Shown: positions 52,265 to 62,817, numbered from the stretch's first letter. The stretch is 64,000 nt of DNA from CAVRZY01 sp963725415 (GCA_963725415.1 CAVRZY010000227.1:55150-119149), one strand, 5' to 3'. The notes: a model not told the origin generated them from the letters alone. A program made the numbers and translations.

Positions 52265-53428
52265 GTGATGGAGACAAACGCGCGTACTGAAGACACCCCT
52301 TCCTTATACTCCTGGCAGGTCCCCGGTAAGCCCATCTCGGTGCATCTTTCGCATCAGGTCATCGACCGGATCTTGCTGGACGCGGTACGCGGTCTGGGAT
52401 CGATCCCACGACGCGGGGCCGAAATCGGCGGGCTTCTATTAGGGACTGCGCAGCGCGGGGAAAAGCTGGTCGTCAAGATCGAAGACCACTGTCCCGTACC
52501 GTGCCAACACTCCTTCGGCCCCTCCTACGTTCTGACCGAAGAAGAGAAGCGGGCCTTCGAAGCCGCGCTGGAGAGCTGGCAACCCTCGCCCTCCCGTGCT
52601 CTTTATGCAGTGGGCTACTACCGCAGCCACACCCGGGAGAACCTGGGAATGAGCGAGGAGGACCTGGGGCTGTTCTCCACCTACTTTGCGGACCCTGCCA
52701 AGGTGGCGCTGGTAATCAAGCCGCGGGCCACGGGCTCCAGCGTGGCCGGGTTTTTCTTCTGGGAAAAGGGCGAGATTCGCTCGCAGTCCACTTACCTGGA
52801 ATTCCCTTTTGACCGGCGGGAGCTGGAGGCGGCTGAAGAACCCCCTGCGGCCGCTGAGGTGGCTGCCGGAGATTCGGAACAGCCATGTGAGGCCACCCCT
52901 CCGATCGCCGCGGACATCCCGCTACCCTCCTTCCTGGCCGCCTCACAGCGGGACCCGAAAGAGCGCGGGATTGGCAGCTTGCGCTGGAGATCCTGGTGGG
53001 TTCAAATCCCAATCATCCTTGCGCTGGTGCTGCTGGGCGGCTGGCTGGGGATACAAGGAGGGCGCTACCTGAAGCAGCAGGTTCCGCAGGCGGCTCCCGA
53101 AGACCTCTACGCGCTGGGTCTGACAGTAGCCGAGTACGGAGATAACCTGCATCTCACCTGGAACCGGGAGGCGCCTGCCATTCGAAGTGCCCGCCGCGGA
53201 CTCCTCATCATCGGGGACGGGGATCAAAGCCGGGTGTTAGAGATGGACTGGAATCAGTTACAGAACGGCAGCGTGATGTACCGGCGCGTGACCGGCCCGG
53301 TCCGATTCCGGCTGGAGGTCTATCTGAAAGAGAACCGGGTTTTGAGCGAAAGCTGGGAAGCCCCGATCCCCCCACAGCCGGCTTCCAGCCCCCGGCCGCA
53401 AACAACCAGCCCCAGGCCTCAGGACTGA
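52265..53428 (+). CDS. Membrane protein with a degenerate JAMM/MPN-like domain
   Basis: A 387-residue protein with three parts. Residues about 20-185 look like a JAB1/MPN fold: 'RGAEIGGLLLG' carries the conserved glutamate, and 'AVGYYRSHTRENLGMSEEDL' matches the HxHPx(5+)SxxD loop, but the first histidine is Arg and the proline is Thr. A Pro/Glu-rich linker follows. One transmembrane helix lies at about 243-262 ('IPIILALVLLGGWLGI'). A C-terminal beta-rich domain follows it ('LTVAEYGDNLHLTWNREAP'), presumably periplasmic. Peptidase activity is doubtful because a zinc ligand appears lost. Function is unknown. Confidence 0.7.
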   Translation: MMETNARTEDTPSLYSWQVPGKPISVHLSHQVIDRILLDAVRGLGSIPRRGAEIGGLLLGTAQRGEKLVVKIEDHCPVPCQHSFGPSYVLTEEEKRAFEAALESWQPSPSRALYAVGYYRSHTRENLGMSEEDLGLFSTYFADPAKVALVIKPRATGSSVAGFFFWEKGEIRSQSTYLEFPFDRRELEAAEEPPAAAEVAAGDSEQPCEATPPIAADIPLPSFLAASQRDPKERGIGSLRWRSWWVQIPIILALVLLGGWLGIQGGRYLKQQVPQAAPEDLYALGLTVAEYGDNLHLTWNREAPAIRSARRGLLIIGDGDQSRVLEMDWNQLQNGSVMYRRVTGPVRFRLEVYLKENRVLSESWEAPIPPQPASSPRPQTTSPRPQD

Positions 53429-53449
53429 GAAGGCGTGAAAAAATGCAAG

Positions 53450-53578
53450 ATTTCGCGCCAAGACGCAAAGGCTGCAAAGAACGCAAACATAAGTCAATTG
53501 GTTTCTTGGCGTTCTTTGCACACTTTGCGGCTTTGCGCGAAACGAGTGACTGTTCGCCGATTGTTTCTCGGCTTCTGA
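53450..53578. repeat. Long imperfect hairpin repeat, 'cgcaaag' family, copy 2
   Basis: Nearly identical to 34046-34175. It begins 'ATTTCGCGCCAAGACGCAAA' and ends 'TTTCTCGGCTTCTGA'. It is preceded by 'CTGAGAAGGCGTGAAAAAATGC' in two pieces (53425-53446), which matches the inner arm of the element at 3408-3430. It lies between convergent genes and fills their 171-bp gap. The stem could also terminate transcription from both sides. Confidence 0.75.
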
Positions 53579-53599
53579 TCGCTGAGGGCGGAAGGGTGT

Positions 53600-54675
53600 T
53601 CAGCCCGTAGCGGCTGAAGAACACCACGGGCGGGCGCTATGGCCCTCCAGCGTGTGGATGGCCAGGCCGTCTTGGTCTTCGTCCAGTTCCACGCGAACCC
53701 GCGCGCCAGGCTCGATTTTTCCAGCCGCCACCAGGCTGGCCAGCGGCTGGGCGAGGTGACGGTGGATGGTGCGCTTCAACTCGCGGGCCCATATTCGGCG
53801 CTGGTTCCTTTCCACAACAGGAACCGGCGGCTATCCAACGCCACTTCGATCTGGAAACAGCGTTCCCCGAGGCGGGTGTTGACGTGCCGCTGGAGTTCCG
53901 CGATCTGCTGTTCCAGGATCAGGGCGAACGATTCGGCGTCCAGGGGCTGATAGGTGATGACGGCGTCGATGCGATTGACGAACTCGGGGGAGAACCTTCG
54001 CCGCACACAGGCTAAGGCAATGTTCTCGAGCTTGCCGGCGAGATCGGGGCGCTCCCGGCGTACCCCAGCCTGAAATCCGAACTCCGGGCTGATCTCCTTT
54101 ATCATCTCGTGCGCGCCCAGATTGCTGGTGAGGAAAATGAGACTGTTCTCGAAATTGACCGAGGTGTTGTCGCCCAGCCGGAGGATAGCCCGGTCCAGAA
54201 TACCCAGCAGCAGCCGGGTCAATGAGGGAGCGGCCTTCTCGATCTCGTCGAACAGCACCAGCGACAAACCGCACTTCTCGCTGGTGACGGCGTTGAGCTT
54301 CTGCTGGTTGAGCATGGGCTGGGTCTCGCGGTGCCCCAGATAGCCGGGCGGCGCTCCGATGAGCTTGGCCACCTCATGCTCCATCTGGTATTCCCCGCAG
54401 TCGATTCTGAGCAGGTTTTTCTGGCAGCCGTGGAGGACTTCGGCGAGCGCCTCGACGGTGCGGGTCTTTCCCGTGCCCGTGGGACCCAACAGCAGGAACA
54501 CCCCGACTGGCCGGTCTTCGGGCGCCAGCCCGGCCTGAAACATCTCGATGTGGGGCACGATGTGCCTCATGGCGGCGGGCTGGCCGACGATTTTCTGGGC
54601 CAGCAAGGCGGCCAAGTCGTTGCAGGGCTCGGGGTTCTGCTTCTTGACCTTGCTCGAACTACTGGGAACTTTCAT
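53600..54675 (-). CDS. Clp/ClpB-like single-module AAA+ ATPase (one frameshift)
   Basis: About 358 residues from the ATG at 54675 (alternative 54702). It is a Clp/Hsp100 second-type module: Walker A 'LLLGPTGTGKTRTVEALAE', 'EVAKLIGAPPGYLGHRETQP' pore loop, Walker B 'LVLFDEIEKAAPSLTRLLL', sensor 1 'IFLTSNLGA', arginine finger in 'RRRFSPEFVNRIDAVITYQP' and the C-terminal D2 small domain. The frame changes after 'SAEYG' at about 53788-53790, where one base is missing from a GC run; it then continues 'ARELKRTIHRHLAQPLASLV'. There is no N-domain, zinc finger or ClpP-binding loop visible. It resembles the orphan Clp-like ATPases; substrate unknown. Confidence 0.82.
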
Positions 54676-54769
54676 CCGGTCAGGCTCCCCCTCTGGCCTC
54701 AATTATATCGGCGGGTCCTTTCTTCTCCGCCCGGAAAGGGGCACATTTCAAGGGTTCGGAAGGTGTTTT

Positions 54770-55906
54770 TTATGGCGATTTTTCGCTTAAGAATGAGAGA
54801 ATTAGGCCGCCGATGCGGCGGCTGGCGCACCCGTCGCCGTAAGGGTTGTGAACGCGCGCCATGCGCTGGTACTCTTCCGGGGCATCCAGCAGCAGCCGCG
54901 CCTGCTCGAGGATGCGCTCGACGTCAGTCCCCACCAGCTTCACGGTGCCGGCCTCAACGGCTTCCGGCCGCTCGGTTTTCTCCCGCAGCACCAGGATGGG
55001 CTTGCCTAAAGAGGGGCCTTCCTCCTGGATTCCGCCCGAGTCGGTAACCAGCAGGTAGGCGCGGCGCATCAGATCAACAAACGCCACATAATCCAACGGT
55101 TCCACCAGAAAGACATTGGGGAGGCCAGCCAGATTCGCTTTGACGGGGCCTTCCACGTTGGGGTTGGGGTGGACGGGGTAGACAATTTGGACGTCGCCTC
55201 GCTGGGCCAGTTGGGCTAGTGCCGAGCAGATCCGTTGGAAGCCCTCCCCAAAGCTCTCCCGGCGGTGCGCCGTGACCACGATGAGCTTCTTGGAGGGGTC
55301 CAGTTGCGGCCAGTCAAGGCCGCGCAGTTTGCCCTGCTCGAGGCGGTCGCGCACGTAGAGCACGGCATCGATTCCGGTGTTGCCCGTAACGGCGATTCGC
55401 TTGGGGGCCACGCCTTCAGCCCGGAGGTTGTCGGCGGCCCACTGGGTTGCCGCGAAATGCAGAGAGGCCAGCCGTGTGGTCAGGACCCGGTTCATCTCCT
55501 CCGGGAAGGGCTGCCAGTTGTCCCAGGTGCGCAGCCCGGCCTCGACATGCCCAACGGGCACTTTGTGGTAGAAGGCGGCCAGCGCCCCGCACAGCGTGGT
55601 GCTGGTGTCTCCCTGCACCAGGACCATATCCGGGCGCACGCTGCTCATGACGGCCTCGAGTGCGGCCAGAATTCGTGAGGTGGACTGCGAGAGGGTCTGA
55701 TCCGGCAGCATCAGGTCCAGGTCGAAATCCGGCTGGATTTCGAAAGCGCCGAGCACCTGGTCCAGAAGCGTGCGGTGCTGCGCGGTCACGCAAACCTGCA
55801 CCTGGAATTGGGGACGGCAGCGGAGGTCCAGCGCGACCGGGCAAAGCTTGATGGCTTCCGGGCGGGTTCCGAACACCACTAGGGTTCTATAGGCGGAGGG
55901 ATTCAA
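54770..55906 (-). CDS. wecB: UDP-N-acetylglucosamine 2-epimerase (non-hydrolysing)
   Basis: WecB interconverts UDP-GlcNAc and UDP-ManNAc, for surface polysaccharides. The 378-residue protein has 'VVFGTRPEAIKLCPV', 'VQGDTSTTLCGALAAF', 'HVEAGLRTWDNWQPFPEEMN', 'VTAHRRESFGEG', 'YPVHPNPNV' and 'LLVTDSGGIQEEGPSLGKP'. All are standard epimerase motifs, and length is normal. No other polysaccharide genes are adjacent, so the sugar's use cannot be told from context. It lies about 61 nt after infA in the same direction. Confidence 0.96.
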   Translation of the reverse strand: MNPSAYRTLVVFGTRPEAIKLCPVALDLRCRPQFQVQVCVTAQHRTLLDQVLGAFEIQPDFDLDLMLPDQTLSQSTSRILAALEAVMSSVRPDMVLVQGDTSTTLCGALAAFYHKVPVGHVEAGLRTWDNWQPFPEEMNRVLTTRLASLHFAATQWAADNLRAEGVAPKRIAVTGNTGIDAVLYVRDRLEQGKLRGLDWPQLDPSKKLIVVTAHRRESFGEGFQRICSALAQLAQRGDVQIVYPVHPNPNVEGPVKANLAGLPNVFLVEPLDYVAFVDLMRRAYLLVTDSGGIQEEGPSLGKPILVLREKTERPEAVEAGTVKLVGTDVERILEQARLLLDAPEEYQRMARVHNPYGDGCASRRIGGLILSFLSEKSP

Positions 55907-55967
55907 GCCACTGTTTTAACACACACAGGCAGGAGGGCCTGCGCCCAGACAAGACGGGATGTGACCG

Positions 55968-56186
55968 CTACTTGTGGCGGTAGGTGATTCGACCCTTGGT
56001 CAAATCGTACGGAGATAGTTCCAAAGTGACCCGGTCGCCGGCCAGAACCCGAATGCGGTTCCGACGCAGCTTCCCGGCCAGGTGGGCCAGCACCTTGCGC
56101 TCCTGATCCAGTTGCACGCTGAACAATCCACTGGGAAACTTCTCGACGACAGTTCCCGTAACCTCGATGCTATCTTCCTTGCTCAT
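55968..56186 (-). CDS. infA: Translation initiation factor IF-1
   Basis: A 72-residue S1/OB-fold protein that binds the ribosomal A site during initiation. The start 'MSKEDSIEVTGTVVEKFPSG' and end 'SPYDLTKGRITYRHK' match the family. Variation is seen in the middle: 'VLAHLAGKLRRNRIRVLAGD' replaces the usual 'CTISGKMRKNYIRILPGD'-type sequence, so this may be a second IF-1 paralogue rather than the one in the ribosomal protein operon. No ribosomal genes are nearby. A GGGAGGA ribosome site lies before the start. Confidence 0.9.
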   Translation of the reverse strand: MSKEDSIEVTGTVVEKFPSGLFSVQLDQERKVLAHLAGKLRRNRIRVLAGDRVTLELSPYDLTKGRITYRHK

Positions 56187-56404
56187 TGTCCTCCCTGTTG
56201 ATGATAGTCCTTTGCGCCGGAGCTACCGGCATGGGGCCTCCTTCCGCACGAATCTCACAGCATGGATGTGCATTACATTACAAAAAGAAAAAGCCATGAC
56301 GTGATCCGGAGTGGCCGCTGGGCCGAGTTGTAACCTTCTTCGCGAGATCGAAGCGTCAATCGTACTCCGATTATAACCTACATCCTCTCGCTGGGGCGGT
56401 CCCT

Positions 56405-56442
56405 CCGGACTGGGTGCCCTGTGGGCCGCGGCCCCAGTCCGG
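56405..56442. repeat. Perfect 10-bp stem hairpin in the 56187-56664 gap
   Basis: CCGGACTGGG (56405-56414) and CCCAGTCCGG (56433-56442) pair exactly around an 18-nt GC-rich loop. No T-run follows. This lies in a 478-bp gap upstream of infA and addB in which I see no gene. It may be a dispersed palindrome or a structured leader element. Confidence 0.4.
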
Positions 56443-56471
56443 CAGCGGAAAGGTAAATTGACGATTGCGGG

Positions 56472-56532
56472 ATTGACGATTGAAGATTGCTGTGTCTGGC
56501 GCAACGCTGCACAGCAATCGTCAATCGTCAAT
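56472..56532. repeat. Long hairpin with tandem ATTGACGATTG motif
   Basis: A 23-bp arm at 56472-56494 (starts ATTGACGATTGAAGATTGC) pairs with 56510-56532 (ends CAATCGTCAATCGTCAAT) with one mismatch, around a 15-nt loop. Another direct copy of ATTGACGATTG lies just upstream (56457-56467). It is the strongest stem-loop in this gap. It may be a dispersed repeat; a terminator role is not supported, since no T-run follows. Confidence 0.55.
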
Positions 56533-56664
56533 GAGAAAATCCTCAATTCCCCGGCGGCACCGAGCGGGGCGAGCACGCGGAATCTTCGGAGGGTGAACGA
56601 AGCCCGGCGTTAGCAGTACACTCCTGCCGCACGCCCGCGCCCGTGTAAACTGGGTATCCGGGCC

Positions 56665-59320
56665 ATGAACCTGCCTGTTTCGCAAACCCTGAAGGCCGGC
56701 GCGACGCTGATTACCGCCAACCCCCGGCTGGCCCGCCTGCTACGCCAGGAATACGACGCTCTTGAGCAGGCCGACGGTCTCCGCGCCTGGGAAGCGCCCG
56801 ACATTGTCTCTTTGCACGCCTGGCTGGAGCGCTGCTGGCGCGAGTGGCTCTACGCAGCCGGCAGCGAGCATCCGTTGCTATCGTTGAGGCCCTCGCAAGA
56901 GCAAGCGCTCTGGGAAGGCATTGTCGAGGAGTCGCCGCACTCACAGTACCTCCTCCAGATCCCGGCCACGGCCGCCAGCGCGCTGGAGGCCTGGAACCTG
57001 CTGCACTCCTGGAAACTGGATGCGGCCGCCGCCGACTGGCAAGGCTCCCAGGATACGGCGGCGTTTCTGGATTGGTCCACGCGCTTTCGGCAACGCTCGG
57101 AGGAGGAAGGCTGGCTGCCCGGCGCGCTACTGCCGGATTTCCTCGCGCAGCGTTTTGCCGGAGGCGGCCTTCGGGTGCCCCGCCACGTTTTGCTGGCGGG
57201 CTTCGATGAGTTCACTCCGCAACAGCAGAGCCTGATCGACGCACTGCACAGATGCGGCAGCACGGTGGAGCCGCTGGAGCCCGCGCCGGATCGCCAACGC
57301 GGCCGGGCCGTGCGCGTGGGGTTCAGCGACAGTGAGGCCGAGATGCTCGCTGCGGCGCGCTGGACCCGCGCTCTGCTGGATCGGCGCGCCTCAGGTCCCA
57401 TCGGCATCGTGGCGCCCGACCTCTCGGGCCTCCGCAGCCGGCTGGAGCGCATCTTCAGTGAGGTGCTACACCCCGGCGCGGCTCTGCCTGGGCGCGCGCG
57501 GCGCCACCGGGCTTTCAACATCTCCCTGGGACCTTCTCTGCTGGCGTACCCTCTCATTCACACGGCCTTCCTGCTGCTGGAGGCTCGATGGTCTCCAGCT
57601 GCCCCTGGCCACAGTGGGCGCGTTGCTGCGATCGCCGTTCCTAGCCGGAGCAGAAGGCGAATGCAGCCAGCGCGCCCGGCTCGATGCCAGGCTCCGCAAA
57701 CATCACGAACTCGAGGTTCCACTCCGCACGGCGTTACCCCTGGCGCGTCACTCCTGCCCGATCTTCGCCCGGCGGTTGGCGCGCTGGCGCAAGCAGCGGA
57801 AATGCACCCCGGCTCACCAACTCCTCAGCGCCTGGGCGGCGGGTTTCGCGGGCCTGCTGAGGGCCGCCGGCTGGCCCGGCGACCGCCCCCTCGACAGCGT
57901 CGAATACCAAACCTCGACTGCCTGGAACGACCTGTTGTCGGAGTTTTCGGCTTTGGACCTCGGCCGCGGCCCGATTGGATTCCAGGAAGCTGTAGCTTCT
58001 CTCGGCCGCCTCGCTGCTGCCAGGGTCTTCCAGCCGGAGTCCGAGCAGGCCCCGGTCGAGATCCTGGGTGTCCTGGAAGCTTCCGGCAGGCGCTTCGAAC
58101 ACCTTTGGGTGATGGGGCTCGATGACAGCGTCTGGCCCCGCGCCCCCCGTCCGAATCCCTTCCTTCCCGTTGCGCTTCAGCGGCGCCACAATCTACCGCA
58201 CTCCTCCCCCGCGCGCGAGTTCGAGTTCGCCCAAATGTTAACCCAGCGGCTGCTCGCCAGCGCCCGCGAGATCGTCTTCAGTTACCCCAAGCGCCAGGAG
58301 GATTACGACCTGCGCCCCAGCCCCCTGATCGAAAGCGTTCCCGAAATCTCCGCCAAGCAGCTTGGCCTGCCTCCGTCCGGGGCTTACGCCGATTTGCTTC
58401 AGGGCTCGGCCGCACTGGAGGAGCTGCACGATGATCCTGCGCCCGGACTTGCCGCTCGCCAGTGGCAGCGCGGCGGAACCGACATCTTCACGCATCAGGC
58501 CGCCTGTCCTTTCCGCGCCTTCGCGCGATTGCGGCTGGGCGCGCAGCCGCTCGAGTCTGCGCAACCGGGGCTTGCTCCGCCTGAGCGCGGCAGCCTGCTC
58601 CACGCTGCCCTGAGACTCGTCTGGAACGAACTCGGCTCGGGCGAGCGCCTGTGCGCAGCTCCGCCGGATGAACTGGAGGAGGTGGTGCGCCGCGCCATCG
58701 AGCAGGCGCTGGACCCCGCCAAATACCCCGCGCTTCTGCACGCCCGTCTGGCGGCCCTGGAACAGGCGCGCCTTCATAGGCTCATTCTGGAGTGGCTCGC
58801 ACACGAGAAGACCCGCGCGCCGTTCACTGTCCTCGACCAGGAGCGCTCGCGCCAGGTGAGCGTGGGCGGCCTGGAATTCGAGATTCGCGCGGATCGCATC
58901 GACCGGCTGGCGGACGGCCGACACGTGCTGATCGACTACAAGTCCGGCGAGCATTTTGTTCGGGAGTGGGGTGGCGAGCGCCCCGATGAGCCGCAGCTTC
59001 CGCTGTACGCCGTGACCAGCGGTCTGGATCTGGCGGGGGTAGCTTTCGCACAGCTCAAGACCGGCAAGCTGCGCTTCCGCGGCTGGGCGCGCGACGAGGG
59101 TGTACTGCCCGGCGCGAAGCAGGTTCCCTGGGAAGAGCAGATGCAGGCATGGCGGCGGGTGATCGAGCGTTTGGCTGGCGAGTTCCTGGCAGGCCGTGCC
59201 CCAGTGGCTCCCAAAGATGCTCCCAAGACCTGCGAGTACTGCGGGCTGGCGGCGCTGTGCCGCATTCACGAGCAGCGCCGTCCCGTCGGGGACGATTCCG
59301 AGGAGGCGCCCAATGAGTGA
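56665..59320 (+). CDS. addB: AddB-like PD-(D/E)XK nuclease/helicase-fold subunit (one frameshift)
   Basis: About 885 residues. The N-terminal part is an inactivated helicase-like region ('ATLITANPRLARLLRQEY', 'HVLLAGFDEFTPQQQSLIDA'). The C-terminal RecB-type nuclease has 'FEIRADRIDRLADGRHVLID' followed by YKSG (catalytic Asp and Lys) and an iron-sulfur cysteine cluster ending 'CEYCGLAALC'. One extra T at 57585 ('LLLEA' should continue 'DGLQLPLATVGALLRSPF') breaks the frame. AddB recognises Chi-like sites and cuts the 5' strand in double-strand break repair. A TAAACT box lies 13 nt upstream. The addA start overlaps its stop by 8 nt. The proteobacterial-type TIGR03623 subfamily is another name for this group. 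Confidence 0.88.
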
Positions 59321-62300
59321 CCGGGTTACTGACGCTCCGGCGCGCCAGCGTGCGCTCGATCCGGGCGATTCTTTCATCGTCCAGGCGCCTGCGGGCTCCG
59401 GCAAGACGGAACTGCTCACCCAGCGCTTCCTCAGGCTGCTGGAGTGCGTCGAGCATCCCGAGTCGGTGGTTGCGATCACCTTTACGCGAAAGGCCGCTGG
59501 CGAAATGCGCACCCGCATTGTGGAAGCCCTGCGTGGAGCTACAGGCCCGGCGCCGGAAAAAGAGCACGAGCGTTTGACCTGGGAGCTGGCCCGGGCGGCG
59601 CTGGCCCGCGATCGCCGGCGCGGCTGGCAGTTGCTCGACAATCCTTCGCGCCTGCGTATCCAGACCATCGACTCGCTCTGCGCGGCCCTGGTGCGCCAGA
59701 TGCCATGGGTGTCCCGCTTCGGGGCGGTCCCCCAGGTCCAGGAAGATGCAGACCCGCTTTACCGGGAAGCGGCGCGTAACACGCTCGCACTGCTCGAAAC
59801 CAGCGACCCCAGCGCCGGCTCGTTGGAGCGCCTGTTGCGCCATCTCGACAACAATTTCGCCACACTTCAAGGGCCTCCTCATCGGCATGCTGAGGAAGCG
59901 CGACCAGTGGCTGCGCCACGTGGTCCCGAATGCCGGATCGGAAACGCTCCGCCAATCGCTCGAGCCGAGCTCTGGCGAATGTCATTCGCGACGCCCTCGA
60001 AGATGCCCGCGCCGCGGTTCCCTATCCCCTGGCAGGCGAACTGGCGGAGATTGCCCGTTCAGCCGCGGCCAATCTCCGAGACGATAGCAGAGATAGCCCG
60101 GTTCTCGCTTGCCTGCATCTCGAAGAGCTGCCCGGCGCCGAGCCACGCGATCTCGCGCCCTGGCTGGGCATCGCCGAACTGCTGCTCACGCGGAAGGGGG
60201 AGCGCCGCAAGAAACTGGATGTGTCAGTGGGCTTCCCCCCCACACCCATGGGCAAGCACCTCAAACAGCGCTGCCTGGCCCTCGTGCTGGACGAGGCCTG
60301 CCTGTCGCGCCTGAATGCGTTGCGCTCCCTGCCGTCTGATCGCTTCGACGATGCCCAGTGGGAGGTGCTGGAGGCCCTGCTGCAGGTGCTGCCGGTGGCC
60401 GCGGCCCAACTCAAGCTGGTCTTCCGCAGCAAAGGCATGGTCGATTTCCCCGAGATAGCGCAGGCTGCCCGGCAGGCCCTCGGGACACCCGAGCAGCCCA
60501 CCGATCTGGCGTTGTCACTCGACTACCGCATCCAGCACCTGCTGGTGGACGAGTTCCAGGACACTTCGCACAGCCAGTACGAGCTGCTGGCGGCGCTGAC
60601 CGCCGAGTGGCTGCCCGGAGATGGCCGCACACTGTTTCTGGTGGGCGATCCGATGCAGTCCATCTACGGGTTCCGCGAGGCTGAGGTGGCGCTGTTCCTG
60701 CGGGCGCGCCAGGAAGGGATCGGGAATCTGCGCCCCGCCCCGCTGGCGCTCGAAGTAAACTTTCGCGCCGACGCGGGTATTGTCGAGTGGGTTAATCAGG
60801 CTCTCGAAAGCGCGTTCCCGGGGGAGGAGAACAGGGCCACCGGGGGGGTCACGTATTCTCCCTCAGTGGCCTTTCATGGGCGGGGCGAGGGGCCAGCCGT
60901 CACAATTCATCCTTTTCTTGACCGCAACGACGAGGCCGAAGCGGGGCGGATAGTTTCGATCATCGAGGAAGCCCGCCAGGGGGACCCTCAGAACACCATT
61001 GCAATCCTGGTGCGTGCGCGTACCCACCTGTTCGCGGTCGTGCCGCGCCTCCAGCAGGCCGGCCTGCGCTTCCGTGCGGTGGATATCGACCAGCTCGGTG
61101 AGCGCCCGGTAGTGCAGGATCTGCTGGCGCTCACCCGCGCCTTGCTGCATGCCGCCGACCGGCCCGCCTGGCTGGCCATCTTGCGCGCTCCCTGGTGCGG
61201 GCTCACCCTGGCCGACCTGCTCGCCCTGGCCGGTGACGACCTGCACGCTATCGTCTGGGACCTGCTTCGGGATGAGGGCCGGATCGCGCGCCTCTCCGAG
61301 GACGGGCGATCCCGCGTGGCTCGACTCCGCGCTGTACTGGAAGCCGCAGTGGCCGAGCGAGGCCGGCTGCCGCTGCGTCGCTGGATCGAGGGAACCTGGA
61401 TGGCCTTGGGAGGGCCGGCCTGCCTGGATGACCGCACCAGCCTCGAGGATGCCGCGGCTTACCTGGATCTGCTCGAAGCCTCCGCCGAGGGTGCAGATCT
61501 CACCGACCTGGAGAGCTTCACCGAAAAGGTGTCCGCGCTCTTCGCGCAACCTGACGTGGAGGCCGACGGCACGCTCCAGCTCTTGACCATCCACAAGGCC
61601 AAGGGACTCGAGTTCGACACCGTGATCGTGCCCGGCCTCGGCCGCCGCCCGCGGCCTGATGAGCCCGTCCTGTTGCAGTGGCTCGAGCGCGTGCGCCCGC
61701 GCGGCCAGCCCGACCTGTTGCTGGCGCCTATCCAGGAGACCGGCGCCGGCGAGGACCGGATCTACGAATACCTTAAGGATGTCCACAAACACAAAGCCAG
61801 CCACGAGAACACGCGGCTGCTGTACGTGGCCGCCACCCGAGCACGCAAGCGCCTGCACCTCCTGGCTCACCTCAGGCAGGATGCCGTCACGAGAAAGCTC
61901 GGGACACCCGAAGGGAGCACGTTGCTGAGCAAGATTTGGGACGCCGTGAGGCCGGGGTTCGAGCGCGCGGCTGAGGCCGTTCCAGCAGTTCCCCTCCCGC
62001 AGCCCGTCGCCGTGGAGGCCCCGCCGCCGGTGACTGCCATTTGCCGCCTGCCCGTGGATTGGCGGCTCCCGGCGCCGCCGCCGGAAGTGGCCTGGCAGGC
62101 GCCCCCGGAGCTCTCTCTTGAAGAAGAGGCAGAGCGAATCAGCTTCGAGTGGGTGCGCCAGATTCAGCGCCACGTGGGGACCGTGGTTCACGCCCTGCTC
62201 CAGCGAATCGCTACAACTGGGGAGCAGCGCTGGAGCGCCGCCACCATCCGCGCGGCGCTGCTCGCCGAAGGGGTTCCGCACACGGACCTTGAGCAAGCTA

Positions 62301-62734
62301 TCGCCCGCGTCGAAACCGCTCTCCGCGCAACCCTTCAAGACGGGCGCGGCCGCTGGATCCTGGCGCCTCACCAGGACGCCCACAGCGAGTATGCGTTGGC
62401 CGGCACAATTGACGGCCGCACCCGGCACTTCATCGTGGATCGCACCTTCGTGGACGAAAGCGGCATGCGCTGGATCATCGACTACAAGACCGGCACGCAC
62501 GAAGGTGGGGATCTGGAGGGTTTTTTGGACAGCGAGCAGGCGCGTTACCGCCTCCAGCTCGAACACTATGCCGCGCTCATGCGGGGCCTGGATGAGCGCC
62601 CCATCCGCCTGGGCCTGTATTTCCCGCTACTCCAAGCCTGGCGCGAGTGGCCAGCCGAGGAAGCCGTGAAGGTCGCGGCGCCGTCTCCTGTTGTGCCGGG
62701 TGGCCCCTGGCGGCTGGAGGACGGGCTGGGATAA
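59313..62734 (+). CDS. addA: AddA-like UvrD/RecB helicase-nuclease (two frameshifts)
   Basis: About 1140 residues. Helicase motifs: Walker A 'QAPAGSGKTELLTQRFL', 'AITFTRKAAGEMRTRI', motif II 'HLLVDEFQDTSHSQYELL', motif III 'LVGDPMQSIYGFREAEV', motif V 'QLLTIHKAKGLEFDTVIVPG' and motif VI 'LLYVAATRARKRLHLL'. The C-terminal nuclease has 'IVDRTFVDESGMRWIIDYKT'. Two extra bases, a G in 59872-59874 and a C at 59965-59966, displace the frame; without them it reads 'TLQGLLIGMLRKRDQWLRHV' then 'SLERALANVIRDALE'. With addB it forms the break-resection complex that substitutes for RecBCD. Confidence 0.9.
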
Positions 62735-62760
62735 AGCCGCATGGGCGAGAGTCTTGTGGG

Positions 62761-62790
62761 TTGACGGAGCTCCCTTACCTTTGATATAGT
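62761..62790 (+). promoter_or_regulatory. Predicted vapBC (AbrB-type) promoter
   Basis: TTGACG (62761-62766), an 18-nt spacer and TATAGT (62785-62790) closely fit a housekeeping promoter. Transcription should begin near 62797, leaving a leader of only about 12 nt before the ATG at 62809, with no Shine-Dalgarno sequence. Confidence 0.6.
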
Positions 62791-62801
62791 AATGCTAGTA
62801 G

Positions 62802-62817
62802 GCTTAATATGTTAAGC
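62802..62817. promoter_or_regulatory. Palindrome overlapping the antitoxin start codon, candidate operator
   Basis: GCTTAA (62802-62807) and TTAAGC (62812-62817) are perfect inverted repeats separated by TATG, which contains the start codon ATG (62809-62811). AT-rich palindromes near the start are typical binding sites of AbrB-type antitoxins that repress their own operon. Operator function is inferred. Confidence 0.4.

Noticed and set aside
53429..53599. Possible small gene in the convergent gap
   Set aside because: The open frames are translations of the dispersed hairpin repeat, also seen at 34046-34175.
60863..62566. 567-codon reverse open frame inside addA
   Set aside because: Antisense to the conserved helicase motifs V and VI and the nuclease domain of AddA.
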